The notes beneath the pieces are model-generated. The model searched no databases, was not told the origin of the DNA, and saw only the letters and a list, made by a program, of their open reading frames with translations. Of a stretch of 64,000 bases of DNA, positions 22,065 through 32,000 are shown in pieces; position 1 is the first letter of the stretch; every line of letters begins with the position of its first letter. The DNA is from Aplidium turbinatum. Lineage: Eukaryota > Chordata > Ascidiacea > Aplousobranchia > Polyclinidae. Both the position numbers and the translations under genes were made by a program. The stretch covers positions 42,251,979 to 42,315,978 of the forward strand of contig OU964920.1 in assembly GCA_918807975.1 (NCBI GenBank). Direction: 5' to 3'.

Positions 22065-23132
22065 ATGGAGTGCAAACATAACGTATCTAATCACAAGAAA
22101 TTGACTCGCATTGCATCACAAGAGATCTCCAAGCATACAGCTTTGAATGATCATGATCTTTTTGTGCTCGACAATTCAGTCAATGAATTGCCTATGGGTC
22201 GACATTTACCTATTCGTTTATCAGAAAAGATAAATATCTACAAAGAAGTGAAACGTTGTGGCTTTACTGACATCATCGTCGCTTCTTTGAGCAGCTTGAA
22301 TAACGAATGCGACAAATTTTGCAACTGGCTTATCACCAACCGTGAAGATAGAAGTCATCTTTTTGCTATTATTGAAGCAGCTGAAACCATTCACAATGGA
22401 AATATTATAACTTCTTCAGTTCCCATTGGTTTGTTAAAGTGCAAAAGCTTTGGAATTTCCAACGTTATTTTTAACATTGATCTGATTGACGAAAGAATAG
22501 ACTGGACCGCAAACCAAGCAACAGAAAATGTCTGCGCATATTTTTCCAACTTGTTTAGCTGGTGTTATAATAACTTAGCAGAACAATCCAAAATCTTTGT
22601 TAACATTAAAACGTTTTCGCAAACAATGGGTACATTTGATGGTTATGTACGTGTTCAAAACATTGTTCAATATCTCAGCAAATTACAAAATCAAATATTT
22701 GGAATTTGCATCGCAGATCAAGGAAAGTTTTTCCCAGGAGAAGTGGCCGAATGGGTGGCGTCTTTAAGGAGAAATATGAACTTCAATGGCTGGGGCTGTG
22801 GAAAGATTCTGGTCCATATTTACAGAGAGTGGGGAATGGCGCAGTCTGTTCAGTTGGAATGCTTGGGCAGAGGAGCGGATGGGCTGTGGGCCGGATTGCA
22901 CGGGGAATGGGCTTCTTTAGGCCATGCTAGCTCGGCAGTGACTATATTGAGTCTCATCAAAATAGGAAATAAAAAAGTGGTCAAGAAATTTAATTGCGCT
23001 TGTCTCCGTCAAGCTGCCATGAAAGTCACAGAAATTGTAACGAAAAAACCTCCAGTTTACGCAGAGTGGATTTATAGCAAAAAAGCTTTAGAACTTTGGG
23101 TCCCCACATCTCGTTTTTATCAAGAAAATTAA
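22065..23132 (+). CDS. DRE-TIM (HMG-CoA lyase/isopropylmalate synthase-like) barrel protein, intronless
   Basis: A single 355-codon frame, ATG at 22065 and stop at 23130-23132, with no intron. The fold call rests on order and spacing: an N-terminal strand with LDNSVNE (35-41), IYKEVKRCGFTDIIVASLS, a long helical middle, then GCGKILVHIYREWG (about 244-257), LECLGRGADGLWAGL and LGHASSAVTILSLIKIGNKKV. This resembles the pyruvate-carboxyltransferase-like domain, where the first motif normally carries D-x-T-x-R-D and the late motif an H-x-H metal pair. Here the Arg position is Asn40 and the second His position Tyr253 (H251-I-Y253), so ordinary divalent-metal lyase/synthase chemistry is doubtful. 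Substrate unknown. The nearest host genes are intron-rich, so a retrocopy or horizontal acquisition is possible. Confidence is high for a coding frame, moderate for the family. Confidence 0.75.
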   Translation: MECKHNVSNHKKLTRIASQEISKHTALNDHDLFVLDNSVNELPMGRHLPIRLSEKINIYKEVKRCGFTDIIVASLSSLNNECDKFCNWLITNREDRSHLFAIIEAAETIHNGNIITSSVPIGLLKCKSFGISNVIFNIDLIDERIDWTANQATENVCAYFSNLFSWCYNNLAEQSKIFVNIKTFSQTMGTFDGYVRVQNIVQYLSKLQNQIFGICIADQGKFFPGEVAEWVASLRRNMNFNGWGCGKILVHIYREWGMAQSVQLECLGRGADGLWAGLHGEWASLGHASSAVTILSLIKIGNKKVVKKFNCACLRQAAMKVTEIVTKKPPVYAEWIYSKKALELWVPTSRFYQEN

Positions 23133-23607
23133 TATATGAACAATATTCTGTCAACATTCGACATACCGACTGCAAGGCTTAAACTTTGCATTGGAGGCTT
23201 TCTAGCGGTTGGTCAATCAGATATCCGACATTTTAATGAGTTAAACCAATCAAGAGTGTTCATCTCACGACAATCACCACTCTTGATTACGCATCAACGA
23301 CGAACAGCAAAGGAATTGTACGTATATTAGGCTACTATTTGTATACTCATAAATTTTATTTACTACTACCGGTATTTCTCTAAGTTTCAAAGTTGTTGTA
23401 ACCGTGTCAAGTAATTAACTTATTATTCTGTTTCGGTCTCAAGCACATCAAACGCTCTCGTTTTGTTGCTTTTATTCTTTTCTTCCTGTTTCGCAACGTT
23501 TAAGTTAGACCTGTTCCTTTAACTCTACAAGATCACACAGCCTACTAGTGCACGCGTTAATCTGTTTGCAATTAATGTAGGCTCCAGTATTGCGAAGAAG
23601 TTTGTCC

Positions 23608-23888
23608 GACCCGTTAGCTCAGTGATTACGCGCTCGACTAAAGATCAGCGCTGGTTCGACTCTCGGTGTGTGCGCACTTAAGGACTGCTCTCCATTCAGC
23701 AGCACTTAATGGATGGAGTAATTCTCCGGCAACAACACTTCAACAATCGGAAACTTTACTCTGCCAATCTCGGTAACCGGCCCTGCGTCAGTAGTTCAAA
23801 GCCTTTAGGCCTACTGGCAAAACTAAACTACATGGAATAACCTATCAAAGACTTTGTCAGTCCGAGAATAAAGATTCAAAACCAACCA
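23608..23888 (+). repeat. tRNA-derived SINE, family C
   Basis: Head GACCCGTTAGCTCAGTGATT (A-box region) with B box GGTTCGACTCTC, a GC-rich body with TCCATTCAGCAGCACTTAAT, and a tail ending near GAATAAAGATTCAAAACCAA. A second partial copy lies at 24603-24690. Confidence 0.75.
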
Positions 23889-24602
23889 AGAAATGTGAGT
23901 TTACGATTTAGTCTTATGTGATTAGTAGAATAATGTGATATTTGTTTTGTGGAATCTGATTATTATTAGATAAATACAACCACGTATCTTTCTATTTAAA
24001 TAAGCATCTTTAAAATAATTTATTGCAAGGCGAATCATATAAGTTTGAAAATGCTGATTTCATCTATCTTGTTTATGATCACGCTTGGCAAGGAGCACTC
24101 GTCTATTGTTCTCCTGTGCTGTTTTGTGCATGCACTGCTTCCATTTTCAGCGCTTTTGAATAACTAAGTACTGCAGAATTTAATACCACAGCCTTGGTCC
24201 TCTCCGGCGAGCTGTGAACGACGAAATGTTGACTTAATTTACTTTGTATTAGAAATGTTCGCAATTGTTCTGTTTTCCCGGCAACTTCTGATTGATGAAA
24301 CGCAATTCCTGTAACTTCTGATTGGTCTAATGATTCATTTGTCTTACAAAACTTTTTATGTTTAAGTGCCTACCAATTAAACCGTCGCAAACGTATTGTA
24401 GAATACTGTATAGTATCCTGGGAAAGCTTTTTATGGCGTAACCAGCAGATCATCAGCGTGCAGTTTTCAACTTAAAACGTTACATACAAAACTTACTATG
24501 CCTTACGTAATAAAATAAACATCTCTCAGAAGTAACAGCAAAAAACAATGTCGGCGTTTACAAAGTAGGATAATTATTTTGGTGACAAAAGAATGGAAAG
24601 AG

Positions 24603-24690
24603 CAAGCGGCGCTGGTTCGATTCTCACGGTGTGCGCAACGCATTTCCAGAACAGCACTCCTCAGCGGCACCTAGCGGAATTTATTTTCAC
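24603..24690 (+). repeat. SINE family C fragment
   Basis: GCGCTGGTTCGATTCTCACG (B box) and CAGCACTCCTCAGCGGCAC align with the head/body of the SINE at 23608-23888. The 5' part is missing. Confidence 0.65.
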
Positions 24691-25744
24691 AGTCACTACC
24701 ATCGTTCATAAAACTAGAAAAATATTGAAGACATGATTGCAGATGGTTTCATTTTATTTAGAATGTGACATCATGAATAATACGTAATTATGATGAACGA
24801 AACCAAAGTGATGACGTCATAGACTACAGCTAATTTGTCTCGTACGTATTCACATAAAAATTAAGAGAAAAATGTTTACAATCAATTCAATAGGCTAGTT
24901 ATGACAAAAAGCCAGCCAACACTAGTTACGCTGATTACTATTAACAATCAAAACCATTACTTCACTTTTCACTAATCCACTGTTTTTGGTACGTAATAAC
25001 ACCACAAGTACGTTAGTTTTGTAAACTCGTTCAGGGAGCGGTAAGTGTTGAAGTACCAGTTGTTTTTCTGCGAAAGGTCTTTGTAGTAGCAGCAATTTGA
25101 CCATCAAACAACTTAGGCTATAGTAGTTGGGGCAATGTCCTGAGTAATGAGCATTTAGCCATTTTGAGACCTAGGACAACATAATTGTTCAATCAAGAAT
25201 ATAATGGAGCCAACTGTTGTAGGCCTACAGTTACGAAAAGCAGCGCACGGAATTCAAAAACTGGTTGTGAAGAGAGATTCACTTTCAACAGAGCAGCGGC
25301 AAAAAACGACCTATTATTTATCTAAACACGTTAAGATAAAATTTTAAAATAACTATTCAGGACAATCAGTTAGCATGAAAACGTAACACGAGAATTCCAA
25401 CGTCAGTGGATTCGGAATTGAAGACCATTCACTGGCATAAGAGTGATCAAAACTTTGAAATTAACGAAGTGAAATAATTTCTTTACAATTAATTGACCAA
25501 GTGCTTTCAGCAAGGCAAAATGCCGCCAACCTCGTCGGAAAGCCAAGCTCATGACTGGTAGGGATGAGTAAACGTTTAGCAATGCGGGTTGGCCGAAGAT
25601 GGCCGCTCTTGTAGGAAACATGTGATCAAACTGTGGCAGGTGAACAAGCAAAATATGGAGTAACAAACTTAATTCCATATAAATTCAATTTAATTTCGTT
25701 TAAAGTGTTCATGAATGCGAGAGTCTGTTGTTTGTGTGGGAGCC

Positions 25745-25804
25745 GGCGACAAATCCCTTGCGGACCGGTGCTGTGTCACGGTCCAGTAGTTGCCCACCCC
25801 TGGC
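25745..25804. mobile_element. hAT-type element end
   Basis: In complement the right boundary reads CAGGGGTGGGCAACTACTGG, then ACCGTGACACAGCACCGGTC, typical of hAT termini. The partner end was not identified. Confidence 0.5.
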
Positions 25805-26538
25805 CTACACTGCATGGGGCACATTCTGCTGATTCTATTCTAATAATAATTGTGGCAAGTGGTAAACAACATCGTATAAAAGACTGCAGTTATGGTGAGG
25901 GTCTGTACTTGTACTTTTAGTCACGTAACACCAATTTGCTGGAAAACTCCTGGGGGCTCTTCAAACATCAGACAACGTCTTAGGCTGGAGGAGTGTTGCC
26001 AGAAGCGCTGTATTGGGTGGCGAATAGCGTCACACTTGACGTCATAAAGAGGGGTTGAAGAAAACAATGTAGTGGTGTTATACTAAGGTACTGACCAGCA
26101 TATGGAGTTGGAAAATGTTATAGGACACAGGTTACTTTAACTATCGACTGAAATAAATACATCAACCAACAATTCGTTGATTGGACAAGACTCTCAATCA
26201 TTAAAAATTATTTGTTTAAAAATAACACTAAGCTGCAAAGTTCCAAGTTAGACTTTGATTCAACTGCTGGCGGTGTTTTACCAATGCAAAAAAATAAAAA
26301 AATTTGAAATCTCAAATATGGGCATTAGCTTGAGGGAAACACAATTTAGAAGCGAAGCCAATCAGCGATCACAAAGACAATGCACTAACCCTGCTGTAGT
26401 ATATCGACTTTCATAGTTATAGACAATGAACGAATGAAAACACGAAGACAATCGAAATCACGATGATGTCACAGAAGCGGCGTTGAAATCGCTACAACGA
26501 ATAAAAGTCAACTCGATGCTGCGATTGTGTAAATATAA

Positions 26539-26625
26539 CCCAGATAGGAAAATCCGTCATTTTTACATTGATTCAACGTCTGCAGACGTTGAATCAATGT
26601 AAAAATGACGGATTTTGCTGTCTGG
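26539..26625. repeat. Palindromic miniature element (MITE-P), intact
   Basis: An almost perfect palindrome with ends CCCAGATAGGAAAATCCGTC / GACGGATTTTGCTGTCTGG and centre CAACGTCTGCAGACGTTG. It is one of the best-preserved copies and lies beyond the 3' end of the intersectin gene. Confidence 0.85.
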
Positions 26626-26986
26626 AAATGTAGTACAGTACTGTATGAAAGTAATCACAACACTAATAATTTTGTTAAAAGATGAAGATATAGCAAAGCT
26701 TTCGTTTGATAAAGTTTTGAAACGGTACAAACAAATGGTGAATTTCCCAGCTTTGAAGCGCCCAAACCTCTTACACACATTGGCAAGACATAAGTCCGAC
26801 ACACGTTAAATTAAACAGAAAGACATTATGATTTGTCGAAAATAAGCAATTGAAGAATGACACGATTTTGAAATAAATCTATGAACAGAAAAAGAAAGCT
26901 GTTCTTTAAATCAGCACGATATTCGACGTTAGTCAGACGAACATGAACAACCGTAATATTCAAGTTTTCAAAACTACATTCATGAT

Positions 26987-26992
26987 TTTAAT
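26987..26992 (-). promoter_or_regulatory. Candidate poly(A) signal for intersectin
   Basis: ATTAAA on the minus strand, 145 bp past the intersectin stop codon. It is the first canonical-type hexamer I see there. Weak evidence on its own. Confidence 0.3.
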
Positions 26993-27136
26993 GTAAATTA
27001 TCATGAAGAGATCATTAAGAGGTTAAAGATCACTTGACCTCCCCTATTCTCACGATCATGATTCGATTCCTGATGAAGTTACTGTGAGGTCACTATGACG
27101 GCCTTCGCGCGAGTACATCAACAGGTGACGGTCACA

Positions 27137-29092
27137 TCAAGCGACCTGCTCAAAGAGCAACAGATCCAACTTGACCACCACCTCCCCAGCATCCACCTCA
27201 TGAAGTAGAAGCCTCTTCGTGACCGGTCCCTTGGTCGTTTTGACGTCACGATGGATGTCAGCCAGCTTCACTTCAGTCCTGCCGAGAAAATCTGAAAAAG
27301 CAATGAAGCAGGCATTCAGCTCTTTGATTTCATCAATGGAACAATGTTTGTTCTGACGAGACTCTATGGAACAATGTTTGTTTTGATGAGACCCGATGGA
27401 ACAATGTTTGTTCTGACGAGACCCGATGAAACAATGTTTGTTCTGATGAACATTGTTGTCAATCAAGGGTAGCTTGAAATATATTTTAGGTATTAAGAAG
27501 TTTTTCGATGATTTAAAGTAAGCTCAGAGGTCAAAGAAACGAACCCAGAGGAGGCTTAGGTTCGGGTCTTGCTGAGGGCGGTTGAACAAGAACAGGTTAT
27601 CTACTCTAAAACCTGGATGATGATAGCAACTACCGTCTGCAGACGTTGAATCAATGTAAAAAATGGTTGATTCACTGTCTGGGTAATAATAATCAGCTCG
27701 CTAATTGTTTCTATCATCAGTGCTACAAACCGGGTCATGATTCATTTACCATTAATCGAATAATAAAAATCATTCTGTTTGAAAGCATTTTCAGTTGTAT
27801 TTTTTCATTTTTTCCTCAGTATTGTTTTGTTTACAAGTGAAGAACCACTTTGGCACAGTGACGTAGTTAGGAAGAAAATATTAGGGGGGACAAAGACAAC
27901 TGTTGGGGGGGGGGGGGGCAAATATTTTAATGTTTGAAATAAAGAGTTTGTTTAAAAGTATATCTACTGAATGCAGCAAACATTTATGAAACGTCATTCA
28001 ACATGTAATAGAGTTCCATTAAAACGTTGTCATAGTAATAAAAACCCATTTTTTTGGGGGGAGGGAAGGTACAATTTTAGAGGGTGATTGATCCCCAACT
28101 CTCCCAGGTGGCTACGTCCCTGCTTTGGTAGATACTAGAGAGGTTGCTTTGCTTAACTATAAGCATTGTTGTTTGTTCAATGTCAGCAACTCACCATCAG
28201 GGGAGAACATGAACCTTTGAAACACTGAGACGCAGACGACATCGAGACTGATGTCTTTGACGAAAAATTGCATCTGGCTCCCCCACTTTGGGTTGAGAGT
28301 ATCCTGAAGGTAAAGAAATGATACTGCTCGTTAGTTTGACACATAAGCTAATAAACTTATCATACTTTGACACAAGCAACAACCTTAGTCATGACGCTTT
28401 CCGGAATAAAAAATTCTAGACACACATATGGAATTCAATTTTAGTTTTAAAGATGACTGTTGAACGAAGTCGAACAGCAATGGCCGTTCTGAAAAGAACA
28501 CATCAAAGTCAGGCATTAAGTTTTGTCTTCAAATTGTTGAGCAGCCTATGAGCTACATGGCTCGGAAAACAGACCAAGCAATATAATTGTGATTAACACT
28601 AAACGTTTAAACAGTCTAAAGCAGGGTCTATGTGCTGGAGATTCAAATATCGATAGATTGCGGTCTTGTACATATAGTGGTGTGATGGTTCTGCTGTAGG
28701 CAGACGCGTTGAGAGACTAACTTGAGCATAATACCAATGACATTTCGGCCCCCAAAAACAAGACACTGCTAAAAATGCACGATAGCAAAAATATTTGAGG
28801 CGTTTTTTTTTTTAACTTGCGGACCCTTTGGAAAGGTTAGGGGGCAGCTAAAGTTATCCTGGTCAGGGTTTAAAAGTACCCCCTTGTCAACGTTACCAGC
28901 TGCACGATAAAAATATGAAACTGAAGCGATGCAATTTTCACTTTACCTGCACAGTCTTTGTGGTGTGGCTTTGTTCTCCCATAGTGACCTCACAGTAGGG
29001 GTCGTGTCGGCCATTCGACGTCTTGACGAGGTTGCACCCTTCAACTATAGTCACTACTAGGCGGCCGATGCCTGCACTGCGCTGGGTGCGAG
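27137..29092 (-). CDS. Intersectin exons: C2 domain and stop
   Basis: Exons 28947-29092 ([29 protein letters not shown]), 28195-28303 ([30 protein letters not shown]) and 27137-27291 ([44 protein letters not shown], stop TGA). This is a complete C2 fold with the DTLNPKW and SPDDFLGR landmarks; the predicted Ca2+-loop acidic residues are only partly kept. Confidence 0.95.
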
Positions 29093-32000
29093 CTGAATGG
29101 ACAAAAAAGAAAATAACACTTGCCGCTTATGACTGGATTCGAACCAAGGTTCAATGAACTAGTTCTATAATGCAGTAGCGATAGCAATATGTATGAGATC
29201 CCGTTTCAAAATCTTGCAATATGTCAAACTTGATTGTTGGAATGCAAAGTCAATCGTTGGTTTGCCTTCCTCATGTAAAAGAGAGTGGGGCATTAAAATA
29301 CACATTTGACTTCACCGCTGCAACTGACGTAGGTTCACAAATGTCAGAAGCAAAGTAGTTAGAATGCTTGGTTAACCCTACCAAAAAGTACATAGCGCCA
29401 AAATGCAGGAACAGAAAGTGTTCAACCTTAATGGTAAACATGAATAACAACGGCAATAAAGATAATAATCAAATAATAAATTTAATTTTTTAGTAGCCGA
29501 CACCGATGGTGGAAATAGAGTTTTCCAGACATTTGCTGAATGTAAGTTTACAGTAGTTTCTGCATCTTTGCCTCTGTATTTTCCATTTTCAATTTAGATG
29601 CACCAATCTTTTTGTTTACTGTAACGCGGATAATGCAAATGTTTCCAGATAGCAAATCAGTCGTTTTTTTTTTCATTGATTCATCGTCTGCAGACATTGA
29701 ATCAACGTAAAAAACGACCGATTTGCTGCCTGGGTCGCTCACCTTGGTATGCTTTCTCTCGCTTCTTTTTCTCAGTGTCAATGTATAAATCCGCGGCCTC
29801 TCTGATCTTATTCATCCACGCGGTACGCTCGTTTACAGTCTCAGCGCGGAGGGTGTACACCTGCTCGATGTGGGAGAGATGAAAGATCGGTTCCTCTCCA
29901 GATGCATCGGTGGGAAGCCGAGTGAGAACTTCGTTCAGGAAGATTGGCTGAAGATAAAGATATTTTTTTCGTTTTTTTTGGATGGAATTGCTTGAAAACA
30001 GATACCAACGGTTCACGGATCCTTGAACGATAATTTCGTTGTCCAAGGATTTTTTGGTTGAATCCAGGCTTACGCCCGGTGGTTAAAGATTTGCACAATT
30101 CATTGTGAACAAAGAGGGTACCGGTATGCAATTGAAGGGAAGTTATTGTTTGGGTGGTAAAACTAATATGTTTACAGCATTTATTATGTAAGCATAACGT
30201 CTTCAAAACCCAAGCAACGTCTAACAAGCACGGTTGTCGGCTACACACCAAGCAAACGTCAAAACTTACATGTTTGTACAAACGGAACTGTGGGTTCGAC
30301 TTCGATGTGAATAGCTTGTCGTTGGCGGGCATTGAGAGCGGTTTTATCGGCGTGGTTAGCAAAAGAAAGTCGTTGAAGAGAAAGCCAACAAGTTCTTTAT
30401 TTGATTTGTGTTTATACAACGTTCCACAATGCAAGAACTTCCGTTGATCCAAGCAGTTCGTCTTTGAATTAAACACTAGTTTCTGTAAAATAAAGTTGAT
30501 AAGCGGTAGTTTCCCAACCTACTTGTAGAAAACCGCGCTTTTTGTAATACATATACCAGACAGAAAATACCGTCAATTTGACATTGATTCAACGTATGCA
30601 GACGTTGAACCAGTGCAAAAATGACAAATTTTGATGTATAGTATCCCCACGGGCTTGCTTTCAGAAGGCACAAAGTTCACATCTATTGAAAACTAACTCC
30701 ACCATTTTTAAATGGTCTTTATAGTAAGGTGGATAAATCCAAAGCGGATAGAATTTGTATGCTCTAATAATATAATTCAACATCCATAACAAAGTATCAT
30801 GCAGAAGAATAGAACCAAGAGCTTTACAAATTGCATCCAAACTTCAATTTAGCTCTAATTTCTAGTCTTCAAATGTTGCTTTAAATGAGAAGATAACAAA
30901 AAAGGGTTTAAAACAAAACAAAAAAATCGCAAATTGCACTGCAGATAAACCACAAGCTACTTTTTGTGCCATGGCTTGAGTGAAGCAGAATGTGACCATA
31001 GTCACCGACAAGGCGACAACCCAACCACTTACATCATTGAGGCCATCCAACTGCACGTGGGTTTGTAGCCACTCCAATCTATCCGAGTTCTCTTTCAACC
31101 GAACTCCTTCATTGACTTGCGAGCACAACTCTTCAGCTTTCCCCAACGCGTTGGTAAGGTTGCTGTGGTCAGGATGGTCTTTGGTGGTGTTTTCAATGAT
31201 CTATACAAACAAGCATATAATAACGTCATTCTCAGCCTGTGGTAGCCCACTGCTGAGCGAAGACCTTCCCGTTTTCTTGCCAATCTGGTAACATCAGTGG
31301 GTTTGACATATTTTATATTTTAGTCACTTTTGTTCACGCGAAAAAAATACGCGGTTTTAACATAAATAAAAAACAAGAAAAAAAGTTTTATATGTCTGTA
31401 GTACAACAAAGTGAACTCTTTATCAAATTTCTATCTATGCAAACAGTTTAGTAAAGATCGTCATTTTTACACCATTTTGACGTCTGAGTAGATGAAAAAA
31501 GGGTTTCTTTTGTTTGATAATGCGGGCAAGACTGAATGATAAATGACTGAATAATATTAAAATTTTATTTTTTATTATTTATTATTATTATTATTATTAT
31601 TATTTTATTATTATTTTTATTATTATTTTTTATTTTTTTAAATTTTATTTATTGTTTTTACAATGACTGAATGATAATAGAGGCAAGACTAGAGGCAATA
31701 ATGCGGGCAAGACTGAATTTAAAGATAAATACTAATCACAGCATACGACACACCAGCATGTTAAAATTTCAAGAAAAAACTATAATAATTCTAATTAAAA
31801 GCAACACATTTTTGTTACTATGACACAGCATATCACCTACTTTCTTTATGAGCAAAGGGTATTTGGTGACTCGTTGCATTGGCTTCACAAGGTAGCTACT
31901 GACTGGCAAGCCCTTCCAAGCATCTCCGCTTTCGCATTTCTGAAAGTCGGAAACAATCGCAAACAAAGCTCAGCAACTAACTTAGCAGGAAGGACTTAAC

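Larger units (their letters stand above)
23889..26538. other. Intergenic repeats, no gene seen
   Basis: Besides the partial SINE and the hAT end listed separately, this 2.6 kb has no frame with recognisable protein features. A CACACTTGACGTCATAAAG site (around 26030) contains a CRE-like TGACGTCA; its relevance is unknown. Confidence 0.4.

Noticed and set aside
22706-22930. 74-codon plus-strand frame (RRSRKVFPRRSG...)
   Set aside because: It is an alternative frame inside the 355-codon gene, with no independent support.
27335-27452. CRISPR-like array
   Set aside because: The units are direct tandem copies without unique spacers, in animal intronic DNA.
29110-29165. Candidate tRNA (B box GGTTCGAATCC on the minus strand)
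   Set aside because: No A box or acceptor stem at the right distance; at most a SINE scrap.
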